Assembly (NCBI RefSeq): GCF_004795895.1
Contig: NZ_CP039250.1
Location: forward strand, 682,001-746,000
Source of the DNA: Sphingopyxis sp. PAMC25046
Lineage (GTDB): Bacteria > Pseudomonadota > Alphaproteobacteria > Sphingomonadales > Sphingomonadaceae
Length of the DNA stretch: 64,000 nt
Direction of reading: 5' to 3'
Part shown: one piece after another, positions 30,739 through 39,529 of the stretch
Layout: every line of letters starts with the position of its first letter
Numbering within the stretch: the first letter of the stretch is position 1
The notes under the pieces: model-generated
Databases searched by the model: none
What the model was told of the DNA's origin: nothing
The model's input: only the letters and a program-made list of their open reading frames with translations
Made by a program: the position numbers and the translations under genes

Positions 30739-31680
30739 ATGGCCCTTTCTCCTGATCCTAGCCCGACGCTCGTGCCCGCCGTTGCAGCGCTGCGACGCTT
30801 CAACCGCTTCTATACCCGGCGGATGGGTGCGCTCGATCCGCACTATATGGGCAGCGAACTGTCGCTCGTCGAAGCGCGGATCTTGTATGAGATCGCGGTA
30901 GGCGAGCCGGCCCTCGCCAAACAAATTCAGCGAGAGCTGGGCGTCGACGCCGGTTATCTCAGCCGGATTATCGGCAAGTTCGTGCGGCGCGGCTGGATCG
31001 CGCGTGGGCGCGGTGTCGACGCGCGCGAGCGGCCGATCGTGCTGACCGACGAAGGTCGCGCGGCCTTTGCCGCGCTCGATGCGCGAACCTTCGACCAGAC
31101 GGCACAGCTTCTGGGCGGGTTGCCCGATCCGGATATGGCGACGCTGAGCGCCGCCATCGACTGGATCGCCGACCGGCTGGGCCGCGCCGGGAGTGAGCCC
31201 TATCGCGTCAGGACGTGGGCGGTGGGCGACATGGGCATGATCACCGCGCGGCAGGCGATTCTCTACCACCAGGTCTATGGCTGGGGATCCGGGATGGAAG
31301 CGCTGATCGGCGAGATTACCGCCGCCTTCATTCGCGGTTTCCAGCCCGGCCGCGAGCAATGCTGGATCGCCGAGCGTGCTGGGCGCATGATGGGTTCGGT
31401 CTTTCTGGTTGCCGAGGATGAGCGCGTCGCGCGGCTGCGCCTCCTCTTTGTCGAGCCCGAAGCGCGCGGGCTCGGGATCGGTGCCGACCTCGTCGCGCGC
31501 TGCGTCGAATTTGCCCGCGCGGCGGGGTATCGCGAGATCGTGCTCTGGACACACGCCGTGCTGACCAGCGCGCGCAAAATCTACGCGGCGCAGGGGTTCA
31601 CGGTCGAGTCGGTCGAAACGCATGACGATTTCGGCAAGCCCGAAGTGAGCGAAAGCTGGCGGTTGCGGCTCACCGCCTGA
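30739..31680 (+). CDS. MarR-GNAT fusion: transcriptional regulator with acetyltransferase domain
   Basis: The 313-residue protein joins an N-terminal winged-helix MarR domain (about 12-145, with LGVDAGYLSRIIGKFVRRGWI as recognition helix region and RPIVLTDEGRAAF as wing) to a C-terminal GNAT domain (about 155-313) whose acetyl-CoA loop reads VEPEARGLGIGADLVARCV. Such fusions are known in proteobacteria but their ligands are mostly unknown. GAGGG precedes the ATG. The divergent WS/DGAT gene, with a TTG...CAA palindrome between, is a likely target. Confidence 0.88.
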   Translation: MALSPDPSPTLVPAVAALRRFNRFYTRRMGALDPHYMGSELSLVEARILYEIAVGEPALAKQIQRELGVDAGYLSRIIGKFVRRGWIARGRGVDARERPIVLTDEGRAAFAALDARTFDQTAQLLGGLPDPDMATLSAAIDWIADRLGRAGSEPYRVRTWAVGDMGMITARQAILYHQVYGWGSGMEALIGEITAAFIRGFQPGREQCWIAERAGRMMGSVFLVAEDERVARLRLLFVEPEARGLGIGADLVARCVEFARAAGYREIVLWTHAVLTSARKIYAAQGFTVESVETHDDFGKPEVSESWRLRLTA

Positions 31681-31721
31681 ACGGGGTGGAACGCCGCCCG
31701 GATTGCTCCTAAGCACCGGCC

Positions 31722-32324
31722 ATGGCCAAGCTCTATTTCTACTACGCCAGCATGAATGCGGGCAAGTCGACGACGCTGCTGCAGGCGGATTTCAACTATC
31801 GCGAGCGCGGCATGGAAACGATGTTATGGACCGCGGCGCTCGACGACCGTTATGGCGCCGGTCAGATCACCAGCCGCATCGGTCTGCTTGCCGAGGCGCA
31901 TAAATTCGACCCCGACAGCGACATGTTCGCGGCGGCGACCGGGGAGAGCTGCCGGCGCCCGCTCGCTTGCGTGCTCGTCGACGAGGCACAATTCCTGTCG
32001 CGCGAACAGGTGCTGCAATTGGCGCGGCTCGCCGACGAGGCGGACATCCCGGTGCTCTGTTACGGCCTCCGCACCGATTTTTCGGCCGAGCTCTTTCCCG
32101 GATCGGCTGCGCTGCTTGGGCTCGCCGATGCGCTAGTCGAACTGAAGGCGGTGTGCGAATGCGGGCGCAAGGCGACGATGAACCTGCGCGTCGACGAAAA
32201 CGGCCGCGCGGTGGTCGAGGGCGCGCAGACCGAGATCGGCGGCAACGACCGCTATGTCGCGATGTGCCGGCGTCACTTCATGGCGAAACGGCGCGAAGCA
32301 GCGGAGGCGCTTGCCGATGCTTGA
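31722..32324 (+). CDS. tdk: thymidine kinase
   Basis: The 200-residue protein is a type II thymidine kinase: P-loop MNAGKST (11-17), the VDEAQFLS motif (about 86-93), the lasso region with zinc cysteines (CECG about 143-146 and Cys near 187), and the RYVAMCRRH end. It phosphorylates thymidine for salvage to dTMP. There is no obvious Shine-Dalgarno sequence. The last 8 bases overlap the start of the following GNAT gene. Confidence 0.95.
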   Translation: MAKLYFYYASMNAGKSTTLLQADFNYRERGMETMLWTAALDDRYGAGQITSRIGLLAEAHKFDPDSDMFAAATGESCRRPLACVLVDEAQFLSREQVLQLARLADEADIPVLCYGLRTDFSAELFPGSAALLGLADALVELKAVCECGRKATMNLRVDENGRAVVEGAQTEIGGNDRYVAMCRRHFMAKRREAAEALADA

Positions 32325-32853
32325 TCGTCTTTACACCGAACTCGCCGACGGTGACCTGCGGCTTGTCAAGCTGGCCGAGTCCCACCGGGAAGCGCTCCGC
32401 GCCGCTTGCGCCGCCGATGCCGACGTCTGGCCGATCTATTCGTCGAGTTTCGATCCGGAGCATTTCGACCGGAGCTTCGACACGCTGATCGGCGGCAAGT
32501 TCCGCATGCCCTATGCGATCTTCGACGGCGAGCGGCTCGTCGGCATGACCGCCTGGCTGCGTCCCGACATGTCGGCGCAGACGGTCGAGATCGGCAACTC
32601 CTATATCCACCCCGAAGCGCGCGGCACGGGCCTCAACGGGCGGCTCAAGAAGCTGATGATCGATCACGCCTTCGCGGCGGGCATCCGCCGCATCGAATTT
32701 CGCATCGACGAACGCAACAAGCGCAGCCAGGCGGCCGTCGCCAAACTTGGCTGCACCAAGGAGGGCGTGCTGCGCTCCGAACGCGTCACCTGGACAGGCT
32801 ATGTGCGCGACACCGGCCTCTGGTCGCTGCTAGCGGACGAATGGGGGCGATAA
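32317..32853 (+). CDS. RimL-type GNAT acetyltransferase
   Basis: The 178-residue protein has the GNAT fold of the RimJ/RimL group: a [21 protein letters not shown] acetyl-CoA region is spread over about 91-111, followed by [22 protein letters not shown] and an [13 protein letters not shown] stretch near the end. Members acetylate N-termini of ribosomal proteins or small molecules; this substrate is unknown. The ATG at 32317 lies inside the end of tdk (8-base overlap), which indicates coupling with tdk. Confidence 0.87.
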   Translation: MLDRLYTELADGDLRLVKLAESHREALRAACAADADVWPIYSSSFDPEHFDRSFDTLIGGKFRMPYAIFDGERLVGMTAWLRPDMSAQTVEIGNSYIHPEARGTGLNGRLKKLMIDHAFAAGIRRIEFRIDERNKRSQAAVAKLGCTKEGVLRSERVTWTGYVRDTGLWSLLADEWGR

Positions 32854-32893
32854 CCGCCGGAAGGGGTCAGCACGGGTTCAGACTCGGTCTGCT

Positions 32894-33316
32894 ATGCGCA
32901 TCGTCATCATGAAACCGAAACTCGCACTCTCCCTGGCCGCCTTGCTGCTTCCCCTTTCTGCGGCGGCGGCCATCGAGCCTACTGAAGAAAAGCGTGCGCT
33001 GGGTGTCGAGGCCAGCATCGTATTCCCCAGCGACAGCTCGATCCGCAACTGGCAGGCCGACCGCGGCCGCGGCATCTGGATTCAGGACCGCCAGCGCAAC
33101 TGGTATTATGGCATCTTTGCCGGCTTTTGCCGCGACGTCGATTTCGCCCAGGCGATCGGCGTCGAAACACGCGGCGCCGGGCGGCTCGACAAATTCGCAT
33201 CGATCATCGTGCGCGGCGAACGCTGCCCGCTGACCTCTTTCGTCACCTCGGCCCCGCCACCGTCGAAGCGCGACAAGTCGAAGGACATCATGGGCGAAAA
33301 GCCCGCAGCAAATTGA
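32894..33316 (+). CDS. exported DUF6491-like protein
   Basis: The 140-residue product has a signal peptide (from Met1 or Met6, ending SAAAA) and a small domain with RNWQADRGRGIWIQDRQRNWYYG, a cysteine in GFCRDVDF and another in GERCPLTSF. These features agree with the DUF6491 family of small exported proteins, which has no known function. The start could be 32894 or, better for the signal peptide, 32909. It lies 33 bases before truB. Confidence 0.75.
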   Translation: MRIVIMKPKLALSLAALLLPLSAAAAIEPTEEKRALGVEASIVFPSDSSIRNWQADRGRGIWIQDRQRNWYYGIFAGFCRDVDFAQAIGVETRGAGRLDKFASIIVRGERCPLTSFVTSAPPPSKRDKSKDIMGEKPAAN

Positions 33317-33349
33317 CAATCGCCGCCCGGCGCGCCTAGCGGCGCTTCG

Positions 33350-34306
33350 ATGAACGGCTGGATCATTCTCGACAAACCCGTAGGGCTCGGCTCGACGCAG
33401 GCGGTGGGCGCGGTGAAGCGCGTGTGCCGCGAGGCGGGGCTCGGCAAGGTCAAGGTCGGCCATGGCGGCACGCTCGATCCGCTCGCGTCGGGGGTACTGC
33501 CGATCGCGCTCGGCGAGGCGACCAAGCTCTGCGGGCGGATGCTCGATGCGAGCAAGGTTTACGATTTCACCATCGCCTTCGGGACGGAGACGGCGGGACT
33601 CGACGCCGAGGGCGAGGTGGTCGCGACGAGCGATGCGCGACCGACGCTTGCCGAGGTAGAGGCAGTGCTGCCGCGTTTCACCGGACCGATCGAGCAGGTG
33701 CCGCCGGCCTATTCGGCGATCAAGATCGACGGCGAGCGGGCGTATGACCGCGCGCGCAAGGGCGAAGCGGTCGAGATGAAGGCGCGGAGCGTGACGATCT
33801 ACTCTCTTCGTCACCCCGGACTTGATCCGGGGTCCCGCTCAGCGACGGTGAAAAGCGGGACCCCGGATCAAGTCCGGGGTGACGAGGCAGGGGGGCGGCT
33901 CGAATCGATCACCCTCACTGCCCATGTCTCGAAGGGCACCTATATCCGCAGCCTCGCGCGCGACATCGCGCGCGCGGTCGGCAGCGTTGGTCACGTCACG
34001 ATGCTCCGCCGCACCAAGGCGGGCCCCTTCGCGCTCGAACAGGCGATTTCGCTGGACAAATTGAACGCATTCGGCCAAGGGGCCGCCCAATCAGAAATAT
34101 TTCTGCCGCTCGAGGCAGGGCTGGTCGACATCCCGGCTCTGAACCTTTCCCCGGAAGCGGCAGGGGCGATCCGTCAGGGTCGCGTCTGGACCGGGGGTAG
34201 CACCGAAGACGGGCTCTATTGGGGAAGGGACAGCGAAATGCGTCCCGTTGCCCTGATTGAGGCTTTGGCGGGAACGCTGAAGGTCGTCCGGGGCTTCAAT
34301 CTGTAA
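33350..34306 (+). CDS. truB: tRNA pseudouridine-55 synthase TruB, with inserted palindromic repeat
   Basis: The 318-residue enzyme makes pseudouridine 55 in the T-loop of tRNAs. The catalytic motif [13 protein letters not shown] contains Asp43, and [23 protein letters not shown] and [14 protein letters not shown] are family hallmarks; a PUA-like C-terminal part follows. Residues 154-178 (RHPGLDPGS...TPDQVRGD) are not part of the family: they are the translation of a palindromic DNA repeat at 33809-33884 placed in frame between two strands of the catalytic domain. The gene is followed 25 bases later by rpsO. Confidence 0.95.
   Translation: MNGWIILDKPVGLGSTQAVGAVKRVCREAGLGKVKVGHGGTLDPLASGVLPIALGEATKLCGRMLDASKVYDFTIAFGTETAGLDAEGEVVATSDARPTLAEVEAVLPRFTGPIEQVPPAYSAIKIDGERAYDRARKGEAVEMKARSVTIYSLRHPGLDPGSRSATVKSGTPDQVRGDEAGGRLESITLTAHVSKGTYIRSLARDIARAVGSVGHVTMLRRTKAGPFALEQAISLDKLNAFGQGAAQSEIFLPLEAGLVDIPALNLSPEAAGAIRQGRVWTGGSTEDGLYWGRDSEMRPVALIEALAGTLKVVRGFNL
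33809..33884. repeat. palindromic repeat element inside truB
   Basis: Two perfectly complementary 31-base arms, 33809-33839 and 33854-33884, surround a 14-base loop. The arm core (CACCCCGGACTTGATCCGGG) also occurs in intergenic elements at 37325-37397 and, in variant form, at 49884-49972. The element is read through in frame as residues 154-178 of TruB, without stop codons. This is the same class of event as Rickettsia palindromic elements inside genes. Confidence 0.93.
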
Positions 34307-34331
34307 ACAAGGATGTTCGAGGAAAAAAGAT

Positions 34332-34601
34332 ATGTCGATTACCGCCGAGCGCAAAGCCGAAGTCATCAAGGACAATGCCCGCGAAAAGGGTGATACCGGT
34401 TCGCCGGAAGTCCAGGTCGCGATCCTGACCGACCGCATCAACACGCTGACCGAGCATTTCAAGGCGCACCACAAGGACAACCACAGCCGCCGCGGCCTTC
34501 TGATGATGGTCAACAAGCGCCGCAGCCTCCTCGACTATCTTCGCAAGAAGGACGAGGGTCGCTATCAGGCTCTCATCGCGAAGCTGGGTCTCCGCAAGTA
34601 A
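34332..34601 (+). CDS. rpsO: 30S ribosomal protein S15
   Basis: The 89-residue S15 is full length, with [17 protein letters not shown] (about 21-37), the [19 protein letters not shown] rRNA-binding region and a KLGLRK end. It binds the central domain of 16S rRNA early in 30S assembly. GAGGAA lies before the ATG. In many bacteria S15 represses its own translation through its leader. Here that leader is the 25-base gap after truB and could only work with truB 3' sequence. Confidence 0.97.
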   Translation: MSITAERKAEVIKDNAREKGDTGSPEVQVAILTDRINTLTEHFKAHHKDNHSRRGLLMMVNKRRSLLDYLRKKDEGRYQALIAKLGLRK

Positions 34602-34610
34602 GAATTTCTG

Positions 34611-34634
34611 GCGGCCCCGGATTTCCGGGGCCGC
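34611..34634 (+). terminator. hairpin after rpsO, possible attenuator before pnp
   Basis: GCGGCCCCGG and CCGGGGCCGC form a perfect 10-base stem with an ATTT loop, 9 bases after the rpsO stop. No U-run follows, so termination would be partial; it may also protect the rpsO 3' end or be an RNase III-type processing site, as known between rpsO and pnp in E. coli. The rest of the 192-base gap up to pnp is GC-rich and can fold further. Confidence 0.6.
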
Positions 34635-34793
34635 TGTCATATTGGCTCCGCGCAAAATGCCGGACCACAGGGCCGCTCCCGCATCCGGCGGGACCGCCAT
34701 AAGGGCAGACAGACGCCCTGAACCGCCCCGGGCCGGACTGCCCGGAATCAGAGGCCCCGCCCGGCATAGGGCCCGGCGGGCGAAGGAAACCAC

Positions 34794-37106
34794 ATGTTTG
34801 ACGTGAAAAAAGTATCGATCGAGTGGGGCGGTGAAACGCTGACGCTCGAAACGGGCAAGGTTGCCCGCCAGGCCGACGGCGCCGTGATGGCGACGCTGGG
34901 CGAAACGGTCGTCCTGTGCGCCGTGACCGCCGCGAAGTCGGTGAAGGAGGGGCAGGACTTCTTCCCGCTCACCGTCCATTATCAGGAAAAATATTCGGCC
35001 GCCGGCCGCATCCCGGGCGGCTTCTTCAAGCGCGAGCGCGGCGCGACCGAAAAGGAAACGCTGGTCAGCCGCCTGATCGACCGCCCGATCCGCCCGCTGT
35101 TCCCCGAAGGTTTCTACAACGAAATCAACGCCATCGCTCAGGTGCTGAGCTATGACGGCCACAACGAGCCCGACATCCTCGCGATGGTCGCGGCGTCAGC
35201 CGCGCTCACCATTTCGGGCGTGCCCTTCATGGGCCCGATCGGCGCCGCGCGCGTCGGCTACGTCGACGGCGAATATATCCTCAACCCGACCGACGAACAG
35301 GTTGCCGAAGGCGACCTCGATCTTGTGGTTGCTGCGACCTACGACGCGGTGATGATGGTCGAATCCGAAGCCAATGAACTCTCGGAAGAGGTCATGCTCG
35401 GCGCCGTCCTGTTCGCGCACGACGCGTGCAAGGAAGTCGTCAAGGCGATCGTCAAGCTCGCCGAACAGGCGGCCAAGGATCCGTGGGAAGTCGCCGCCGG
35501 CGACGACAACGCCGGACTCAAGGACAAGCTCAAGAAGCTGATCGGCAAGGACATCGCCGCCGCTTACAAGCTGACCGATAAATCGGCCCGTTCGAACGCG
35601 CTCAACGAGGCGCGCGCGAAGGCGAAGGAAAGCTTCGCCGCCGACGGCCTGTCCCCGCAGGAAGTCATGGCCGGCATCAAGCTGACCAAGAAGCTCGAAG
35701 CCGAAATCGTTCGCACCGCCATCCTGAAGGACGGCAAGCGCATCGACGGCCGCACGACGACGCAGATCCGTCCGATCGTCGCCGAAACGCACTTCCTGCC
35801 CCGCGCGCATGGTTCGGCGCTGTTCACCCGCGGCGAAACGCAGACGATTGCCACGGCTACCCTTGGCACCAAGGAAAGCGAACAGATGGTCGACGGCCTC
35901 AATGGCCTGTCGTACCAGAACTTCATGCTGCACTATAACTTCCCGCCCTATTCGGTCGGCGAAGTCGGCCGCTTCGGCGCGCCGGGCCGCCGCGAAGTCG
36001 GTCATGGCAAGCTCGCATGGCGTGCGCTGCACCCCGTGCTGCCGACGAAGGAGGACTTCCCCTACACGATCCGCCTCACCAGCGACATCACCGAGTCGAA
36101 CGGCTCGTCGTCGATGGCGTCGGTCTGCGGTGGTTCGCTCGCGATGATGGACGCCGGTGTACCGATCAAGCGCCCCGTCTCGGGCATCGCGATGGGCCTG
36201 ATCCTCGAAGGCAAGGACTATGCGATCCTGTCGGACATCCTGGGCGACGAGGATCACCTCGGCGACATGGACTTCAAGGTCGCGGGCACGTCCGAAGGCA
36301 TCACCACGATGCAGATGGACATCAAGATCGCGGGCATCACGCGCGAGATCTTCGAGGCCGCGCTCAACCAGGCCAAGGAAGGCCGCGCGCACATCCTGGG
36401 TGAAATGAACAAGGCGCTCGGCGAAACCCGCAGCGAATTGTCGGCGCACGCACCGCGCATCGAGACGATGCAGATCGACAAGTCGAAGATCCGCGACGTC
36501 ATCGGCACCGGCGGCAAGGTGATCCGCGAGATCGTCGCGACCACCGGCGCCAAGGTCGACATCGACGACGAAGGCGTGATCAAGATCTCGTCGAGCGACC
36601 TCGATCAGATCGAAGCCGCGCGCAAGTGGATCGCGGGCATCGTCGAGGAAGCCGAAGTCGGCAAGATCTACGACGGCAAGGTCGTCAACCTCGTCGATTT
36701 CGGGGCGTTCGTGAATTTCATGGGCGGCAAGGACGGCCTCGTTCACGTCAGCGAAATCAAGAACGAACGCGTCGAGAAGGTCGCCGACGTCCTGAGCGAA
36801 GGCCAGGAAGTCAAGGTCAAGGTCCTCGAGATCGATCCGCGCGGCAAGGTTCGCCTGTCGATGCGCGTCGTCGACCAGGAAACCGGCGAAGAGCTGGAAG
36901 ACACCCGTCCGGCCCGCGAACCGCGCGAACGTGGTGACCGTGGCGATCGTGGTCCGCGCCGTGATGGCGGCGACCGTGGCCGTGGCGGCCGTGACCGTGG
37001 TCCCCGCCGCGATGGTGGCGACCGCGGCGATCGCGGTCCGCGCCGCGAGCGCAGCGAAGACGGTCCGGAAGATCAGGGCCATGTGCCCGACTTCCTGAAG
37101 GACTAA
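34794..37106 (+). CDS. pnp: polyribonucleotide nucleotidyltransferase (PNPase)
   Basis: The 770-residue protein has two RNase PH domains separated by a helical domain, then KH (about 555-615, [15 protein letters not shown]) and S1 (about 620-690, [18 protein letters not shown]) domains. A tail of about 60 residues is rich in Arg, Gly and Asp ([14 protein letters not shown] repeats), a probable RNA-binding or degradosome-contact extension. It degrades RNA from the 3' end with phosphate. AAGGAAA precedes the ATG. A strong terminator follows at 37131. Confidence 0.98.
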   Translation: MFDVKKVSIEWGGETLTLETGKVARQADGAVMATLGETVVLCAVTAAKSVKEGQDFFPLTVHYQEKYSAAGRIPGGFFKRERGATEKETLVSRLIDRPIRPLFPEGFYNEINAIAQVLSYDGHNEPDILAMVAASAALTISGVPFMGPIGAARVGYVDGEYILNPTDEQVAEGDLDLVVAATYDAVMMVESEANELSEEVMLGAVLFAHDACKEVVKAIVKLAEQAAKDPWEVAAGDDNAGLKDKLKKLIGKDIAAAYKLTDKSARSNALNEARAKAKESFAADGLSPQEVMAGIKLTKKLEAEIVRTAILKDGKRIDGRTTTQIRPIVAETHFLPRAHGSALFTRGETQTIATATLGTKESEQMVDGLNGLSYQNFMLHYNFPPYSVGEVGRFGAPGRREVGHGKLAWRALHPVLPTKEDFPYTIRLTSDITESNGSSSMASVCGGSLAMMDAGVPIKRPVSGIAMGLILEGKDYAILSDILGDEDHLGDMDFKVAGTSEGITTMQMDIKIAGITREIFEAALNQAKEGRAHILGEMNKALGETRSELSAHAPRIETMQIDKSKIRDVIGTGGKVIREIVATTGAKVDIDDEGVIKISSSDLDQIEAARKWIAGIVEEAEVGKIYDGKVVNLVDFGAFVNFMGGKDGLVHVSEIKNERVEKVADVLSEGQEVKVKVLEIDPRGKVRLSMRVVDQETGEELEDTRPAREPRERGDRGDRGPRRDGGDRGRGGRDRGPRRDGGDRGDRGPRRERSEDGPEDQGHVPDFLKD

Positions 37107-37130
37107 GTCTTTCCGATACCGGAACAGAGA

Positions 37131-37159
37131 AGGGGTCGCCGAAAGGCGGCCCCTTTTTT
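37131..37159 (+). terminator. rho-independent terminator of the pnp operon
   Basis: AGGGGTCGCC and GGCGGCCCCT pair (one G-T wobble) around a GAAA tetraloop and are followed by a run of T residues. It lies 24 bases after the pnp stop and closes the long translation operon. Confidence 0.9.
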
Positions 37160-37212
37160 GTCGCCACAGAATGTCGGCGTCGGGGTGGAGAGCTGTCGTT
37201 CCTCCCCACCCT

Positions 37213-37284
37213 CGTCATTCCCGCGAAAGCGGGAACCCAGTGGCTGCGCTGGCTCGCTGGGTTCCCGCTTTCGCGGGAATGACG
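37213..37284. repeat. palindromic intergenic repeat, CGTCATTCCCGCG type
   Basis: Perfect 28-base inverted arms (37213-37240 and 37257-37284, core TTCCCGCGAAAGCGGGAA) flank a 16-base loop. The arms are themselves partly palindromic. It occupies the 433-base gene-free stretch 37107-37539 along with the pnp terminator, a second repeat and a promoter region. Confidence 0.88.
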
Positions 37285-37324
37285 AAGACAGGGAATGGCA
37301 ACTAACGATCGTTTTTTAGACCTT

Positions 37325-37397
37325 CGTCATCCCGGACTTGATCCGGGATCCACTGCGGCGTCGAAGTCGTGGACCCCGGATCAAGTCCGGGGTGACG
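37325..37397. repeat. palindromic intergenic repeat, same family as the truB insert
   Basis: Arms of 29 bases (37325-37353 and 37369-37397) share the core CCCGGACTTGATCCGGG with the element in truB. A few mismatches (ATCCCGG against CCCCGG) show it has drifted. It lies between the pnp terminator and the promoter of the next operon and begins 40 bases after the preceding repeat. Confidence 0.9.
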
Positions 37398-37470
37398 GTT
37401 CAAAAGAATGCCCACTTCCGGTCGCTAGCCGTAGAACGGTCCTTGAAATCGTCACGGCGGCTATTTCTAG

Positions 37471-37499
37471 ATTGCAAATGACTTGCAATAACATATAAG
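37471..37499 (+). promoter_or_regulatory. promoter with Fur-like operator for the fpr gene pair
   Basis: ATTGCAA-N5-TTGCAAT (37471-37489) is a perfect inverted repeat resembling Fur-family boxes of alphaproteobacteria. TTGCAA at 37472 and TATAAG at 37494 are spaced 16 bases and could be the -35 and -10, so a bound repressor would block the promoter. Iron control is inference from motif and from the downstream ferredoxin reductase. Confidence 0.5.
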
Positions 37500-37539
37500 C
37501 CCGCCGACACCGCACACATGCGCGTTGTAAAGGGAATCG

Positions 37540-38007
37540 ATGTACGCCTTCGTTGACCGGCCGGTGGAAAGTCTCTGCAACAGCGGGCGCTTCCTGCTAT
37601 GGGCGATGCGGGGGTGGGTCTCGGCCGCCGAGCGCGGTCAGTGTTCGCCGCGGAAGCTGCACCGCGGATTTGCCGCCGTGAATGCGGCGGACGCGCTGCC
37701 CGATTTCCATGTCGCGATGGCGCTGCTCGGCGGCGATGCGGTGGACACGCTCGTCCTTGCCCCGATGCCATGCCTCCAGATTTCAGAGGATGAAGCAATT
37801 CTGCTTGGACTCTGGCGCGATATTTCGCTTGGGGAAACCGCAAATGCCCATGCGACGCTGGCCTTGCTGGCCTTGCTGGCCGAGGGAGACAGCGTCGGCT
37901 CGATCGCAAAGGCGATGGGCGCCGCGGCCGACCGGTTGGTAGCGGCGGGTTTCGATATGCCGGTCCTCGCGGCCAGCGCCATGACACATCAGGAAAGTTC
38001 AAAGTGA
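37540..38007 (+). CDS. conserved protein of unknown function, upstream of fpr
   Basis: The 155-residue protein is mainly helical, without a signal peptide or membrane helix. It has aromatic and basic residues near the start (FLLWAMRGWVSAAERGQC) and Leu/Ala-rich helices later. I recognise no domain. AAGGGAA precedes the ATG. Its stop overlaps the fpr start, so it is coupled to the ferredoxin reductase and probably shares its Fur-like control. A role in iron or redox handling is a guess from context. Confidence 0.75.
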   Translation: MYAFVDRPVESLCNSGRFLLWAMRGWVSAAERGQCSPRKLHRGFAAVNAADALPDFHVAMALLGGDAVDTLVLAPMPCLQISEDEAILLGLWRDISLGETANAHATLALLALLAEGDSVGSIAKAMGAAADRLVAAGFDMPVLAASAMTHQESSK

Positions 38008-38822
38008 TGAGTGACCGTATCGCCGAAGCCGCCAAGCTCGCCCCCTCCGCCTCGCTGACCGTCGAGGAGGTGCGTTCGGTGCGCCATTGGAACGAGCATC
38101 TGTTCAGCTTCACCATCACCCGCCCGCCGAGCTTTCGCTTTCGCTCGGGCGAGTTCGTGATGATCGGTCTGCCGGGTGAGGGGCGTCCCTTGCTGCGCGC
38201 CTATTCGATCGCCAGCCCCGCCTATGCCGACGAACTTGAATTCCTGTCGATCAAGGTGCCCGACGGCCCGCTGACCTCGCGGCTGCAGAAGATCCAGCCG
38301 GGCGACCCCGTCTATCTCGGCCGCAAGCCGACCGGCACGCTCGTCGCCGACGCGCTTACCCCCGGACGGCGCCTGTTCATGCTGTCGACTGGAACCGGGC
38401 TCGCGCCGTTCCTCAGCCTCGCGCGCGATCCCGACATCTACGATCGCTTCAACCAGATCGTGATCGTCCATTGCGTGCGGCAGGTCAGCGACCTTGCTTT
38501 CCGCGAAGAGCTCGAAAGCCAGCTCGCCGGGGATCCGCTGGTGCAGGATCAGGCGCTGCTGCAATTCCATTATCTGCCGACGGTGACCCGCGAGCCCTTC
38601 CGCACCACCGGCCGCATCGACGCGCTGATTGAGGACGGTTCGCTCTTCGGTCATCCGCTGACCGGCCCGACCGCCTTCGACCCCGCGACCGACCGCGTCA
38701 TGATGTGCGGCAGCATGGCGATGATCCGCGACCTGCAGGCGCGCTTCGAGGAGCTGGGCTTCAAAGAAGGCTCGAACGCCGCGCCCGGCGACTTCGTGAT
38801 CGAGCGCGCGTTCGTCGGCTGA
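38007..38822 (+). CDS. fpr: ferredoxin-NADP(+) reductase
   Basis: The 271-residue flavoprotein has the FAD domain with RAYSIASP (about 65-72, the RxYS motif) and the NADPH domain with LSTGTGLAPFLSLARD (about 128-143), closing with an Fpr-type tail EGSNAAPGDFVIERAFVG. It exchanges electrons between NADPH and ferredoxin or flavodoxin, and in some species drives iron release from bacterioferritin. The ATG at 38007 overlaps the preceding stop; a GTG at 38004 is an alternative start. Confidence 0.94.
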   Translation: MSDRIAEAAKLAPSASLTVEEVRSVRHWNEHLFSFTITRPPSFRFRSGEFVMIGLPGEGRPLLRAYSIASPAYADELEFLSIKVPDGPLTSRLQKIQPGDPVYLGRKPTGTLVADALTPGRRLFMLSTGTGLAPFLSLARDPDIYDRFNQIVIVHCVRQVSDLAFREELESQLAGDPLVQDQALLQFHYLPTVTREPFRTTGRIDALIEDGSLFGHPLTGPTAFDPATDRVMMCGSMAMIRDLQARFEELGFKEGSNAAPGDFVIERAFVG

Positions 38823-38905
38823 TCCGCCGCCCCTTCCTCGCCCCTTGCGCGGCGCGCGGCTTTCGCGCAATCGGTGCCGAGGGAAGGGGAGGAGGCGTGA
38901 CACCG

Positions 38906-39529
38906 ATGGAAGACGACCCGCCGGGGCTGGTGGCGCGCGCCGTGCGCCGGCTGCTGCTTCTGTTGTACCGGCTGCGCGGCTGGAAAGCCGCGGGCGTGGT
39001 GCCCAAGCCGCGGCGCTTCATCCTGATTGCGGCGCCCCACACCAGCAATTGGGATTTCGTCAATTTCCTTGGCCTGACCGCCGACCTCGGTGTCCGCCCG
39101 CATTTCATGGCCAAGCTGTCGCTGTTCCGCTGGCCGCTCGGCGGCTTCATCCGCCAGATGGGCGGCGTTCCCGTCGACCGCCGCGGCGGCGGCAATGTCG
39201 TCGAGCAGATGGTGCGGGAATTTGCGCGCCGAAGCGAATTCATGCTCACCGTCGCGCCAGAGGGAACGCGCGGCAAGGCCAAAAAATGGCGCACCGGATT
39301 TTACCAGATCGCGCTCGCGGCCAAGGTGCCGATGGTCGTCGGGCTGATGGATTATGGCACCAGGACAGGGGGGATCGGCCCGCTGATCTGGCCGAGTGGC
39401 GATTTTCGGGCCGACATGGTGAAGGTGCTGGAAAGCTATAAAAATTGCGTTCCCCGATTTCCCGAGCGTGCGGTCCGCTCGATCGATGATATAGTCGGCG
39501 CCGATGAGGAACCGGACATGCGTGCATGA
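38906..39529 (+). CDS. lysophospholipid acyltransferase family protein
   Basis: The 207-residue protein has the acyltransferase motifs HTSNWD (His45 to Asp50, the HX4D box) and PEGTRGK (Glu119 to Arg122). Family members add acyl chains to lysophosphatidic acid or related lipids at the membrane face; this short type (about 200 residues) is common in bacteria and has unknown acceptors. AGGAGG lies 10 bases before the ATG at 38906; a GTG at 38897 would sit too close. It overlaps the DUF1295 gene by 4 bases. Confidence 0.88.
   Translation: MEDDPPGLVARAVRRLLLLLYRLRGWKAAGVVPKPRRFILIAAPHTSNWDFVNFLGLTADLGVRPHFMAKLSLFRWPLGGFIRQMGGVPVDRRGGGNVVEQMVREFARRSEFMLTVAPEGTRGKAKKWRTGFYQIALAAKVPMVVGLMDYGTRTGGIGPLIWPSGDFRADMVKVLESYKNCVPRFPERAVRSIDDIVGADEEPDMRA

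Noticed and set aside
35196..37082. Long minus-strand open frame opposite pnp
   Set aside because: Shadow of pnp in high-GC DNA; the composition is repetitive and no ribosome site or homology is visible.
37295..37498. Small open frame across the palindromic repeat upstream of the fpr pair
   Set aside because: Its codons are mostly the repeat element (HPGLDPGS...TPDQVRGD) and it runs into the promoter region; not a gene.
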